From: Hippophae tibetana
Taxonomy: Eukaryota; Streptophyta; Magnoliopsida; Rosales; Elaeagnaceae
Reading direction: 5' to 3'
DNA: 64,000 bases
Assembly: GCA_037013495.1 (NCBI GenBank)
Contig: CM072802.1
Location: 49,527,275 to 49,591,274, forward strand
In this document: positions 25,674 to 37,581 of the stretch, one piece after another
Position numbering within the stretch: position 1 is the first letter of the stretch
Layout: each line of letters opens with the position of its first letter
Translations under genes and position numbers: made by a program
Notes under the pieces: generated by a model
What the model saw: the letters and a program-made list of their open reading frames with translations, nothing else
What the model was told of the DNA's origin: nothing
The model's database searches: none

Positions 25674-26913
25674 ATTGTAACAAATATTTTGAGCTCATTA
25701 TCCTTTACTATGAGTGATAAATATTATTTTTTCTACTTTAAACACTTTTTTTCCAACATTATTAGATGATCTCTATAAGACATAGCATTGAATGTATGGA
25801 TTTTTACATCTAAATGAAGTGTTATATATTTATTTTTCATTTGCTTAGATTAAATGATTTAAGTAGAAATTGATAGTATATGTTTCTCTTCATTCATGTA
25901 TGACTTCTATTAAAAAAGATACAAATACAAATAAAAAAGTCAAATATTAACTACTCATCTTATCATATAAAAAATGTACAATATGTACATGGGTCCACTT
26001 TCTAAAAAAATGGATTCTCTTATAAAAAAATAATATAAGAGAAAGAAAAAAAATAGAAAGGAAGAGAGAAAAATGAATAGTATAATCTATATACTATGAG
26101 AAATGGTTTAATGCAAAACAAAATATAGGAAGTAATTCCATAAGAAGTCATTGCATTTTCCTATATTTTCTAAAAGGCATATTACTTGATATTTTTCGTT
26201 GATGAATTTGATTGATGCATGAAATTAATGTATAATATTTTATAAATCCTTAAGTTTGATTCTTTTCATAATATCAACTTTAAAATAATACTTTGAACCT
26301 TTCTTCTTTATACATATGCGAACATATTATTTCATTTATAAACATAAACTCTTTCGCATATAAATTAGTATGAGTGTTTGAACCCATAGGATTCAGTGTA
26401 TTTGAGAGTATTGACTTGTGAGGAATATAATCGAAGCGAATTCGGATTTTTGATACTAAGTTTGGGTGAAATTAAATTGATATATTTTTTATATAAAATA
26501 TGAAAATGATTTTCAACTAAATATTATAATAAATCATGAATGTTTAGGAAGTTGAGATAATCTATGCGTAAGATTTTAATTATGAAATTTAAAGAGATTA
26601 TAAGCATGATATATTTTTGTATTTCATTTCTTTATTTCATTTTAGTCTTTTTATTTTATTTTAAATTTTAGTTAACTTCCTATTTTATTTGTTTTATTTT
26701 GTTTTCATTTGTTTTGTTAATATTTGTGGGTATCATTACTGAAAACCCTCATGAGACTTATACTCATCCACTAGGATAACCTAGGGGTTTAAAGGTTTGT
26801 TGCATACATTAAATGCAATTATGCCAATCCACGAAAGTGATTTATGATAGTTTAATTTTTAGTTTTTATTGCTTCTCTTGCTAAGGGACTAGTAAGAAAT
26901 TGGTTGGGGGTTG
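25674..26913 (+). other. Non-coding interior of the Athila-like element (right part)
   Basis: AT-rich, no ORF of interest. The block before the right LTR (CTTGCTAAGGGACTAG, then TGGTTGGGGG) is typical of the 3' end of Athila-type elements and includes the polypurine tract at 26901-26910. Confidence 0.65.
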
Positions 26914-28665
26914 TGATGAGTGCTTAAAAAATATTAAAAATATTATAATTTAATGTACTTTAATTGATTAAATAGATTTATATTCGTATGATTTTATCAT
27001 ATTTTTATATAAATTTGTCTTTTCAAAATCACATGTATTTTTATTATTTTTCAGGTATTTTTGTTCAAAAATAACTTAAAGACTTGAAGAAAAATACTAG
27101 AGGCAATACATCACAAATATGTTGAGAAAATAAATGAGACAAAGTAAAAAAATGGAGAAATTAGACATAATGGGTCAAAACGGTAAAAAATGTCAAAACC
27201 CCCAAAAATTTATGCGTAGCCACCCATCTGTGACAAGTCCCGCGCACATGTCGACATGCAGCAAACACACGTCCAGCACATGCTGCGCCAATTTTTGTGC
27301 ACCTAAACACACACCGACACCGTGTCCCATGAGTGCCAACATAAGCCTACGCTTGTCACGTGTACACCAACACACTCAAAACGCCTGTATGTCGCAAATC
27401 TCGTGCCCTACACGCATGCGAGCTTGTCCAAATGCATCAAAAATCATTTTTTGAAATATTTTTCCATCTTTTTTGGACTTTTTCTCAACTATAAAAGACT
27501 ATCTCTCTCACTGTAAAAGACACAATTTTCTAAACTTTTTCTCTCTCTAGAAAGTTTTTTTAGTTTTTAGTTTTAAAGTTCTTCTCTTTTTTGAAAAAGA
27601 AGAACTAATTATGCTTTTATAGATTTTTATTTTTTGATTCAATAAACGAAAATGCAAATTGTTTTAAGGTTCTATAAAAACATAATTAACATCAAAATTC
27701 TGTAAGAATTCTTTTGAACTATAGATTTAAAATGAATTCTTTATAGTTATTTTTCATATTTTATTCTTATACCCTATGTTTAACTTGTTTGTGATTGAAT
27801 TTAACATGACAAACTGTTTGTAAATATGATATAATAATAATGTTGTTAATCTTGCGAAATATTAAATAGGTAAAACATTTCTATAAAATAAATTGATTTT
27901 GTTTTTATTCAAGATTTTATATTAAGGATATTAAAGAGAAATATATTATTTTTAATTACAAACTTAAATCTGAAAATTAGATTATAAGGTTTAATTATCC
28001 AGTTTGATTTAGAGCATTTTTTTTTTATTTGTTGGTACAATCACTCGGTAGTTAGAATAAAGTTCTATTTCAAAAGTTTTTTGATAAGATATATTATTCG
28101 AAGATGTGATTACATTCTTAGGTTTAATTTGAACAACTTGAATAAAGTCTAATTAATTAACTCCACCTAAAGATATGATTATATGGTTTGTTATCTTCTT
28201 AGAAATAAAATTGAAATTTAATATTTAATTAATTAATAGACCCCATCCAAGGATATTAGTTAATATTTATTAAATAAAATAATTTGACACTCCCTAAGGA
28301 CACTTTCATATCAAAAAGAGAAAATTAACAAATATCAATTTATATATTTAATAACATAAATAATATGATCAAACATAATTAACTCAATTATTATATCTAT
28401 AAATACTCCACTGTTATGAATGATAAAAATTTGCATCATTGTTTATTGAATCCATATCTATGTTTTTTTATATTATTAAATTAGTAAATACAAACCAAAA
28501 TACCTTGAGAGTTTGAATAATAAATTAAAAACTTCATATATTCCTTAGATCGACCTTGGGAGTATACTTGTCATTTTCTATAAAATGATTTATGCACTTG
28601 CGAGTTTTACAAATATAAAACCAAAGTATTTGCAAGATCGACATTGTAAATCTTGTTCATCATCA
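26914..28665 (+). repeat. Right LTR of the Athila-like element
   Basis: Starts TGATGAGTGCTTAAAAAATA after the G-rich tract and ends near CATCA at 28665. It carries a GC-rich island at 27205-27430 with CACGTG at 27357-27362. Short ORFs here are chance readings of that island. Confidence 0.87.
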
Positions 28666-28870
28666 GTCCTACCTATTAACCGATGCTACATGTAAGACGT
28701 AGCATCACTTTTACGTGTCAATCGACGCTAGCCACGTGTAGCGTCAATTGACACATAGAATTGACGCTATTTTTTATATTTTTTTAAGTCAATATATCAG
28801 TAGATAGAAAGCCATTTTTGGGCATAACCAACTTTAAATCCCAACTTAATTTCTCTTTATTGTAGTAGTG
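28666..28870. repeat. CACTA right end with second subterminal array
   Basis: Starts CTACCTATTAACCGATGC, carries several GCGTCAATTGACACAT-type units, then TAGATAGAAAGCCATTTTTGGG and the terminal TTGTAGTAGTG. The segment AGACAGAAAGCCAGTTTT just left of the Athila-like element (20925-20942) is a second version of the same place. Confidence 0.85.
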
Positions 28871-28994
28871 AATATGGGTAGTTAGATCCATTAAAGAAAA
28901 GAGCATGGATTATAGACAAACCCTATCTCAAATGATCCATAACAAGATCCTAGGTTCATACTATGTATATCTAGTGGCCCGCTTTAATACCAAA

Positions 28995-30212
28995 TGAAAT
29001 ATTTTTTAGTTACGAATCTAATTAACTAGAGGTAATGAATAGGTAATTAATAAAACTATGCAAAATTTTACAAATGATTAGACATTCAATCATGTGTAAA
29101 TAAAATAAAACGAAAATAAATAAAAATTAATACACAATATTTTTAGGTGGAATTATTCTAGACTATAACAATAACTTAAGATAAAAACCATCGATCCACT
29201 GATTTACCTAAGTATACATTATTAAAATAATGTTCGATTATAAAGTTAGAACTGAAACTACCTGTCATAGATAATGCTCCCCAAGTAATCTACTTACAAG
29301 TTATTACTTTCTTTCACACTCTCCACAAGTAAAGTGTACGAATCCGGACCAATGTTATGATAAACTTGAGTCACAAAAGTTATCGAACCCATTCAGTTGG
29401 CACCTAAAAATTTAACACAATAACATAAGTGTAAAACATGTCTTAGAGTAGATTAAACAATGAATAACCTAGGTAGATAATTTAATAAAATAATAGATGA
29501 AATAAAATAAATTAGCAAATCCTGCAATGGATGAATAAGCACATGATCATAAATAAAATAGGCTTGTTAATCAATTAAATATAACCACAAAATGTTTGAT
29601 AAATCAAACAAAGAAAGAAGCCTAACAAAATATGATTTTGAGAAACAAAATAAGGAGAGTTTATGATAAAAAAATTAAAGCAATTGTGGTTGAGAGAATA
29701 AGAGGCAATATGTTTGTTTAAATAGAAAATATTGAAGCTCTAATTAATAAGGGCCATCGATCGAAACATTTTTTGATCGATCAAGGCAATAATTAATAAA
29801 ATATTGATCGATTTAAACTATTTTTGATCAATTTCGACTATCGATAAATAAAAACATGAGATCAAGTAGATTGAATATGATCGATTCGAGATCTATCTAA
29901 TTTTCGATCAATTTATTCCAATTTTAAAAGCAACTCGAGAGGACTTAGATCGTAGTAAATCGACACTTGATTGATCTACCTCCTCAATCGATCTAAACAT
30001 TACTCAACTGATCAAGTAACATATTTATTAAATATTTCTATGAGTCTAATATGAAATTTAATATGCATAAAAACAGAATATACCTATAATATTTTCATTT
30101 AAAGCTCGGTAGTTTCTTCAATTTAAATAGTGATATTGAAAAACGTATTTAATAATTAAATTAAATTAAATTTTTTTGTTTACGAATATCGCTAACACTT
30201 ATAAACCTTACA
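28995..30212 (-). repeat. 5' LTR of Sirevirus-like copy A
   Basis: 1218 bp. On the element strand it runs from TGTAAGGTTTATAAGTG to ...ATATTTCA, followed by the primer site TTGGTATTAAAGC. GATCGATC-type palindromes lie at 29755-29990. Confidence 0.88.
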
Positions 30213-30217
30213 TTAAC

Positions 30218-31060
30218 ATATAATAATGCCCACCTTTTCAATTACTTTCACTCACATTTTTATCTCATATTGATAAGACATATAATATGATACCAAAAAT
30301 GATATAGGTTAATTGCACTCTTAATTGAAACTCTAACAAATTTTTAATTTCATCAATTTGGTTTAAAAGATTTAAAAAATAAACAGATTTTTTTTTAAAT
30401 TTATAACAACAAAAATAACACATGTTTATGTTCATCTCATATATTTTAATTATTAATAAAATCTAGTATATCATTTCATATTAAACTAGGATAAGACACA
30501 CTCTGATTCGATCTTAATTTTGCAAAATTTAAACAAACGAGACCAAGTCATTTATATGTATTAAATTGGACCGCACTTGATCATTAAAATCAATTTGATT
30601 CGATTTGTTATGGTTAAAATAGTTTAAAATATATATTAAAATAATTTTATATTATCATTCAACTTATTTTTTTTAGCATATTATTAACTTCTTGTTTAGT
30701 TCAAACATGACCACACTCACTTAAAATAATTATAAAAATTATCATTTTTAAGTGTCAAACTTAAGAATAGTAAGTTTAGTAATGAATTTAGCCACTAAAT
30801 TACATACATTATTATTTTTGTAAAATATAAAATATAAATATAAAAATATAAAAAGTTCAATCTACCTTATAATTTAAAAATTTTCAAACGAGATCATATA
30901 GAATTATGTAACAAATTGTATTAAGTTGAATATAACAATCTAAGTTAAGTTTAATAGTTTTTCGGAACAAACTCATTTAATGTTTAAAATTATTTAATTT
31001 TTATTTTTTCTTTAATTTCCTAAATTATTTTAGAAATTATAAAATAATTAGCAACCCCTT
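30218..31060. other. AT-rich gap left of the EMB2758-like gene
   Basis: I see no gene, repeat pair or RNA gene here. Confidence 0.5.
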
Positions 31061-31067
31061 ACTTGTT

Positions 31068-31245
31068 CACGAAAATGAGCCCTACCTCTGTAGCTCTTGA
31101 CGATATTAAAAGTTATTCACCAAAATGAGCCCTACCTCAGTGGCTCTTGACCAAATTAAAAAGAAGACCCACCATTGCCTCCCCCCAGAAAGTCGTGCGC
31201 AACCCACTATTCCCTCTCCCCAGAAAGTCGTGCGCAACCCACTAT
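31068..31245. repeat. Two short tandem repeats in the presumed 5' leader of the EMB2758-like gene
   Basis: A 50-bp unit (CACCAAAATGAGCCCTACCTC...) occurs at 31068 and 31118. A 35-bp unit containing CCAGAAAGTCGTGCGCAACC occurs at 31176 and 31211. The 35-bp copies are almost identical. This is unusually GC-rich for the area. Confidence 0.9.
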
Positions 31246-31396
31246 TGCCTCTCCCTCATTGCTGAAGCATTGTTCCACCGTTCGTGTCCCTTTTTGGCGA
31301 TTTTATAATGATAATGTATGCTCTGCCGGAGTAGATTTTGTGGTCAAACCTGTTTATCGTTGGGGAATGAAATAAAGCTTGCAATTTGGGACACAG

Positions 31397-32472
31397 GTAA
31401 TGTTCTTCATTTCTGCGATTTTAAAGTTTTTAACTTTTTAACGCTTCAAAATGCTTGCTCCATTGAGAAAATGTTCATGGTTCTGTCTTATGGACTTCCT
31501 AATATGTTTTCCAAATACATGCCGTACGATGCAATGAAATTAGTCCCGTTTCTCCTACGTGGCTATGATGAAATTATCTTAGTGTTTTATGGCTTAACCA
31601 TTTTTAAAGTCCAAATATTTTTGCCACTACTGAGCAAGACTTCATGTTTTTGTCTTATTAATTTCCTATGAATTTTCCCTAAAACATGACATAATTACAT
31701 AAACCCCGTTGATTCTTACATGATTATGGTGAAATTATTGCAAAGAAAACCCTGTATTTTGGAGGGGAGGTCACTGCATAAGGATGGGTTCTTTACCTAT
31801 GGAAATCCTTTCTTGCTTGTATTCTTTGGTTATGGTTATTTTTTTGATACGTCGTGGCTAGCTTTCACAGTAGAGTTGTCGTAGAGCTAGCAGACTGAAT
31901 AAATTTTCAAGATTACTAAAACTGAAGGCCACCATGGCCTGTAACAGGTGATTATTAGCCCTATCGAAGCAAATAATTGTCTTTGCTTACCATTGTTCTA
32001 TTATCTACTTTCCATAAGTGCTTTATTATGACTATAATCTAACCCATTAGGCAGATATCATAAAGGAAAACAACCTAAAGCAATATCTGCTTTGTGATAG
32101 CCATTTGAGAAATTCTTGATTAACTAGTTTCTCTGACATGGTTTACTTCATTCCTGTCAATTTTATTTATAACAGTCACTATAAGTGAGCCTAAGATGTT
32201 TGCAAGCCTACTGTCCATGGGGACGTCTACCTCATTTTAAAGTGACTTGTATCCCTTTGGAATTCTCATACCAGAATAATACTGAATGGAAATCATTAAT
32301 ATTTCTTGTTAACCAGCTCAAACACGACTTCTTGAAAATTATAGGAGTAGTGTCGCATCACTCATGGAACTGAGTAATGATTTTTGTTTTGTTGGAAATA
32401 TTTGAAAAGCTCATGTACTTCCCATGTACTGCTAACAGTTCCTCTAAAGTCTTATGCTATTTTTATTTGCAG
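31397..32472 (+). other. Probable 5'-UTR intron of the EMB2758-like gene
   Basis: Donor ACACAG followed by GTAATG at 31397, acceptor TTTTATTTGCAG ending at 32472, one base before the ATG. The inside has no conserved ORF. Inferred from splice consensus and the position of the start codon. Confidence 0.5.
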
Positions 32473-32473
32473 A

Positions 32474-34927
32474 ATGGTGTCAGCCTACTATTGTAGGCAT
32501 ATTTCCAAATTTATACCTTCACGTCAAGCATTTTACTCATTCTTTTCAACTGCAACAAGTATTTTGCAGGGTCCACTGGATGATGTTGGTAACAGAAAGA
32601 GAGAACCTGACTTCGAATTTTTATTTAAATCTTGCAAAAAATTATACCATGCTAAGTGCCTCCATTCCCTTCTTTTGGTACTGGGAAAAATGGAAAGTAT
32701 ATTTCTTTCTGCTAGGCTTATCAATCTTTATGCATTCCTTGGTGATATATCATTCTCCCGCGTAGCATTTGACCGGATGCCAAAAAAGGATGTCTATACA
32801 TGGAATTCAATGGTATCTGCTTATGTACGCAGTGGCCGTTTTCACGAAGCCACCCATTGTTTCCACCAGTTTTTGTCTACTTCTGGTCTTCAACCAGATT
32901 TCTACACTTTTCCTCCAATCCTGAAAGCTTGTAATAATCTATCTGATGGTAAGAAGATACATTGCTCGGCATTAAAGCTGGGTTTTGAGTGGGATGTTTT
33001 CGTGGCTTCTTCCTTGATCCATATGTATTCACGTTTTGGCTTGGTTAGTGTTTCTTATGTGTTGTTCTCCAAGATGCAAATTCGAGACATGGGTTGTTGG
33101 AATGCAATGATTTCAGGGTTTTGTCAAAATGGAAATGCAGCGGAAGCTTTTGATGTCCTGAACCAAATGATGTTGGAAGGCAAAGTGATGGATCCTGTGA
33201 CTGTCTCAAGTCTACTTGCTGTTTGTGCACAATCAGATAACTTGTTGAGCGGAAAACTAATACATTTATATGTCATAAAGCATGGTTTAGAACTTGATGT
33301 TTTTGCATGCAATGCCTTGATAAACATGTATGCCAAATTTGGTAGCTTGGATAATGCTTTGCTGATTTTTGATCACATGGAGTTCAGGGATATGGTATCC
33401 TGGAACTCGGTAATTTCTGCATTTGAGCAGAATGGAAAACCAAAAGCTGCACTTGAGTTCTTCAAGAAGATGCAACAAAGTGGAACCCTACTTGATTCAT
33501 TGACACTAGTGAGCTTGGCTTCTATCATTGCTCAAATAACAGATGATAAAAAAAGTAGGACTGTTCATGGGTTTGTTTTAAGGAGAGGCTGGCTTATGGG
33601 TGATGTTGTTGTTGGAAATGCAGTCGTGGACATGTATGCAAAATCGGGTGCTATAGATTCTGCCCGTGCTGTTTTTGAAGGACTCCCTGTGACAGATGTG
33701 GTTTCATGGAATACTATGATCACAGGTTATGCTCAAAATGGCCTTGCAAGTGAGGCCATTGAAGTGTATGAGATGATGATAGAGTACAAGGAAATAATTC
33801 CAAATCAAGGGACTTGGGTAAGCATCCTACCAGCATATTCCCATCTAGGAGCCATAAAACAAGGGGTGAAAATTCATGCACTTGTAATCAAGTATTGTCT
33901 CTGTATGGATGTCTATGTTAGAACATGCCTGATTGATATGTATGGGAAATGTGGGAGGGTAGATGATGCACTTTCATTATTCTATGAAGTCCCTTGTAAG
34001 AGTTCAGTCTCTTGGAATGCTATAATATTATGTCATGGAATTCATGGACATGGCAAGCAATCTCTGAAGCTATTCAAAGAAATGTTAGAAGCGCATGTAA
34101 AACCAGATCATGTCACTTTTGTATCTATATTGACAGCTTGTAGTCATTCAGGCTTAGTTGATGAGGGTCAACAGTACTTTCATGTGATGGAGGATGATTA
34201 TGGAATAAGGCCTAGTGTGGAACATTATGGTTGCATGGTAGATTTGCTTGGTAGAGCTGGACATTTAGAGGCTGCATATAATTTTATAAAATGTATGCCT
34301 ATGAATCCCGACTCTTCTATCTGGGGTGCTCTTCTTGGGGCATGTAGAATACATGGAAACGTTGAGTTGGGAAAACTTGCTTCAGATCACTTATTCAAAG
34401 TTGAGTTGGGGGATGCTGGCTACTATGTCTTATTATCAAATATTTATGCAAATTTTGCGAAATGGGAGGGTGTGGATAAAGTGAGATCCTTAGCACGAGA
34501 CATGGGATTAAGGAAGACACCTGGGTGGAGCTCCATTGAAGTAGAAAATAAGGTTGATGTGTTTTATACTGGGAACCAAACTCACCCAAAGTGTAAAGTG
34601 ATATACACCAAGTTGGATGATTTAACTGCTCAAATGAAGAGCCTTGGCTACATTCCTGACTACAGCTTTGTTTTACAGGACGTAGAGGAAGATGAGAAAG
34701 AGTATATTCTTACACGTCACAGTGAGAGATTGGCTATTGCATATGGAATTATTAGCACTCCACCTAAAACTACCATTCAAATTTTCAAAAACTTGCGGGT
34801 CTGTGGTGATTGCCATAATGCAACTAAATACATATCAAAAATAACCGAGAGGGAGATTATTGTGAGGGACTCAAATCGTTTTCATCACTTCAAGGATGGA
34901 ATATGCTCTTGTGGGGACTTTTGGTGA
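32474..34927 (+). CDS. EMB2758: DYW-class PPR protein, At4g33990/EMB2758-like
   Basis: 817 residues in one exon. An in-frame ATG at 32384 exists, but the start at 32474 follows a good splice acceptor and gives MVSAYYCRHISKFIPSRQAF, a basic, Ser/Phe-rich, Asp/Glu-free N-terminus fit for mitochondrial import. PLS-type PPR repeats fill roughly residues 95-590 (for example DVYTWNSMVSAYVRSGRF and DVVSWNTMITGYAQNG). E/E+ segments follow, then the DYW deaminase-like domain with HSE at 749-751, CGDC at 777-780 and the end CSCGDFW. The last three residues are DFW, a tolerated variant of DYW. Such proteins bind organelle RNA and edit C to U; the Arabidopsis counterpart is an embryo-lethal (EMB) locus. 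Length and sequence follow At4g33990 (about 820) closely, so orthology is likely. The reading frame is intact. RNA target unknown. Confidence 0.93.
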   Translation: MVSAYYCRHISKFIPSRQAFYSFFSTATSILQGPLDDVGNRKREPDFEFLFKSCKKLYHAKCLHSLLLVLGKMESIFLSARLINLYAFLGDISFSRVAFDRMPKKDVYTWNSMVSAYVRSGRFHEATHCFHQFLSTSGLQPDFYTFPPILKACNNLSDGKKIHCSALKLGFEWDVFVASSLIHMYSRFGLVSVSYVLFSKMQIRDMGCWNAMISGFCQNGNAAEAFDVLNQMMLEGKVMDPVTVSSLLAVCAQSDNLLSGKLIHLYVIKHGLELDVFACNALINMYAKFGSLDNALLIFDHMEFRDMVSWNSVISAFEQNGKPKAALEFFKKMQQSGTLLDSLTLVSLASIIAQITDDKKSRTVHGFVLRRGWLMGDVVVGNAVVDMYAKSGAIDSARAVFEGLPVTDVVSWNTMITGYAQNGLASEAIEVYEMMIEYKEIIPNQGTWVSILPAYSHLGAIKQGVKIHALVIKYCLCMDVYVRTCLIDMYGKCGRVDDALSLFYEVPCKSSVSWNAIILCHGIHGHGKQSLKLFKEMLEAHVKPDHVTFVSILTACSHSGLVDEGQQYFHVMEDDYGIRPSVEHYGCMVDLLGRAGHLEAAYNFIKCMPMNPDSSIWGALLGACRIHGNVELGKLASDHLFKVELGDAGYYVLLSNIYANFAKWEGVDKVRSLARDMGLRKTPGWSSIEVENKVDVFYTGNQTHPKCKVIYTKLDDLTAQMKSLGYIPDYSFVLQDVEEDEKEYILTRHSERLAIAYGIISTPPKTTIQIFKNLRVCGDCHNATKYISKITEREIIVRDSNRFHHFKDGICSCGDFW

Positions 34928-35900
34928 CACTGCTATCAATGAACTATTAATTTCGCTATTATTTTATTCCCTTTTTGGATACTCGAATGATTAGCCTGTA
35001 TATGGCCTCTAGCAGAAGCTCAAATTTGGAAGGCATAATAATGACTTCATCAGACGAGCCAGTGCAGGAAGCTTGGAGGCATATCCTGATTTCAAAGAGC
35101 ATGTTGTGGTATATCTACATTGTTTGAAGGACAAATGAGTCCGACACCATTTATTAGATCAGGAAACACAGCAGTAAAGCTGTACCAGTTGATTGACCAG
35201 TGGATGTAGATTTTTTGCTACTCTGATTGACCAGTGGAGCTCATGTAGATTTTTTGCCACGGTGATTGACCAGTGGAGCTCATGGACATTTTTGGCATGC
35301 TGAAGTTTGAAGAAGTTTAAGTTGCCTAATTTGCATTTGAAGACATTTGAAAGAACCAATCTAAATGGGTTTTAATGAGAAACTAACTGAAAAATGAAGC
35401 ATTTATGTGGAACTTTGTGCCAGCTGATCATACCTTTCCTTAAATAGGGGGAGATGAAGAGAGCTCATGAAATGCAAGGCATGAGAGACATGCAAGATCC
35501 GATATATATCAAGCCGAAATGTTATGATATCTCTCAAAATATCAAGTCATCACACTTAATGATATTTTCTCTCGTATGGTTACATATTTAATAATCTCTA
35601 TTGGAATATGTAGATTACAGCTTTAGAAGCTTCTCCAGTGTGTGAATCGTATACTGTTCCAGCCATGAAGCTTCTTTAAGAGGAATGTTTTATTGTGTCA
35701 CAAAGGAGATAGATTGTTGAGAATTATTAACTATTTGTTGCTGGCTGAAATCTAAGAGGAGGATCGTGTTCGTTATGAGGTTCTTCTAGTCCATTTCCAA
35801 ATTGTTATCATAATTCTTCTAGTCCATTTCCAAATTGTTATCATAATACGTCTTTGTTTTTGTTCTCCAAATCAAGATACTGTCAGGTGCAAGTGCAAGT
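34928..35900 (+). other. 3' region of the EMB2758-like gene with short tandem repeats
   Basis: No gene seen. Three copies of a 34-39 bp unit starting GATTGACCAGTGGA lie at 35191-35297. Two copies of a 33-bp unit (TTCTTCTAGTCCATTTCCAAATTGT...) lie at 35781-35846. Confidence 0.8.
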
Positions 35901-37581
35901 GCAAGTGCGACCGGGTTGTGTAAGAAAGAAATAAATCATGCAACTTGTGTAAAGTTGTATACTTTGTTGCAAGTTTGGTATTATTGGGGCGACAAATTCT
36001 ATATATCACAATTTGCTCAAATTTCAACTTTTGTAGTGAAACATCTCAACTTGGGAAGTAGCATTACTCTCTCGGGGGCTTAACTTATGGAGGAGTCTAC
36101 TGATGTCTATTCAGATTAAGGTTTGAAACGTGGATGTTAATCAAAATGTTCACTTATAATTTTTACAAAAATATTAAAGATATTGTCCTTGTCGATAAAA
36201 ATTAAAAAAAATCACGGAAGCTATAGAAGTTCTATTAAAAATATGATTTTTTTTTATAAAATTTTATAAAATATCAAAATAATTAATTATTTATATTTTA
36301 AACTAATTTTTATTCATACATGTATTTTTAAATACTTATAATATTTATATAGATCAATAAGTTGATTAATTAATTAAAATGTTATATGATAAAATATATA
36401 TTCATTTTTGCAAAATATTTTAAAATAAATAGTTAGAAAATTTGAAATAATTAAGTAGAATATTTAATTATATTAACTATTATAAATAGATAAATCTCGG
36501 TAGTACGAAAATAAATTTAATTAATATTTTTGATATTTTGTCATTTTTGTTGATATTTTAATGACATTTTAGCGACATTGTCTATAATATCTAAAATATT
36601 TTAGTAAATAAAAAGACATTTAAACATCAATTTAATGATAATAATATTTAAGTGATAATTTGTCCAAATTTTTGATAATTTTGTGATAATTTAATCAAAA
36701 GATATAAATATTATGTTTCGATATTAAGATTTGTAAAGTATTGATATTATAACAATAATGTAAAAAATGTCATCTATATATTCGTCATTGGTGCCGAAGG
36801 AAAACTCCTTTTCATATGATGCCTGCCAATTAAGGCAGAGATTGTTTGGCCTTTTTCATTGATAGAATAGTGTATTCTTGTTGAATGTGTATTTTGATTA
36901 GTTTCAAAGATGATAATGGAATGAATCTTACACGTAATATAAGGTTTATTGAGAATATAAAAATATGTATAACGAATTTTTTTTAAATAAAGGATGTAAA
37001 TATTTTTGACATCAATGACAATGTCAAACTTAAAGACTTTTAGAGGTTTAATATTGATGTATATTATTTGCGATAATGTCAGATAATGATATTGAGAACA
37101 TATAGATAAAATATTAGTTAATAATATAGATATTTTTGATAAAATGTTAAATCAATCGCTTATGATTAAGTTTACTTATTTATTTAAAAAAATTATCATT
37201 AAATATCTTTATTTAATTTTATTAATTTGAATAAATATTTGTCAAAATAAATATGAAATGTATATATATTTATATGTACTAAATAAAAAAATTACTTTAA
37301 GAAATAATTAATTGATTATTTTAATATTTTTAAAAAATTATTAAAGTTTTCATAATTTTATGTCTATAATTTTCAGGAATATTTTTCAATATTTTTGTTG
37401 ACAACTATTATATCTTCTATATATCCATAAAATTTAAGTATCAATAATTAATTTAAACTACGTCAACATGAAATCTTAATTTTTTTTTAGGTAAAAATAA
37501 ATCTCATTAGTAAGTAGGTGATATGTAGTATCTTAGATTATATGTTAAATAGTATAATTTGTTTTATCTATGTACTAAGGA

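Larger units (their letters stand above)
20942..28665 (+). mobile_element. Athila-like non-coding LTR element (LARD type)
   Basis: Two direct LTRs (20942-22313 and 26914-28665). A degenerate primer site after the left LTR reads CGTGCCATTGGCGGG, like the tRNA-Asp type TGGCGCCGTTGCCGGGG. A G-rich tract, TGGTTGGGGG, precedes the right LTR. The interior holds Athila-like non-coding landmarks (GTTGGATGAGAGACAACCCA near 23272; TTGCTAAGGGACTAGTAAG near 26877) but no gag or pol. An inverted solo LTR is nested at 23923-25667. The outer flanks do not show a matching 5-bp duplication. Confidence 0.85.
15293..28870 (-). mobile_element. CACTA (En/Spm) DNA transposon, 13.6 kb including nested elements
   Basis: The left end reads CACTACTACAAATAACACC and the right end TTGTAGTAGTG, forming terminal inverted repeats. 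A 3-bp target duplication AAT sits at 15290-15292 and 28871-28873, as expected for CACTA elements. Genes lie on the minus strand: a TNP2 C-terminal part and a TNPA-like/Ulp1-like part, both decayed. Subterminal arrays of the motif GCGTCGGTTGACACGT lie at 20700-20880 and 28680-28760. The target is the gag of Sirevirus-like copy A. An Athila-like LTR element sits at 20942-28665. Confidence 0.93.
8827..30212 (-). mobile_element. Sirevirus-like pol-less LTR element, copy A (split by nested insertions)
   Basis: Minus orientation: 5' LTR 30212-28995, primer site about 28994-28980 (reads TTGGTATTAAAGC), 3' LTR 10150-8827, polypurine tract AAAGGAGAGAT directly before the 3' LTR. Inferred target duplication TTAAG/TTAAC (8822-8826 and 30213-30217, 4 of 5). 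Without the CACTA insertion the element is about 7.8 kb. It encodes a Sirevirus-type UBN2 gag and a second ORF like the plant transposon protein domain PF20167; no protease, integrase or reverse transcriptase is seen. Copy B at 49672-58721 has the same plan. The left end is the least certain boundary. Confidence 0.82.

Noticed and set aside
27134..27454. Cys/His-rich ORF
   Set aside because: Lies in the GC-rich island of an LTR and is not kept in the other LTR copies.
31175..31671. Two small plus-strand ORFs upstream of the EMB2758-like gene
   Set aside because: They cover a tandem repeat and a probable intron, with no conserved sequence.
36160..37430. Possible inverted repeat pair in AT-rich DNA
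   Set aside because: Similarity is only of low-complexity A/T runs; no ends or target duplication.
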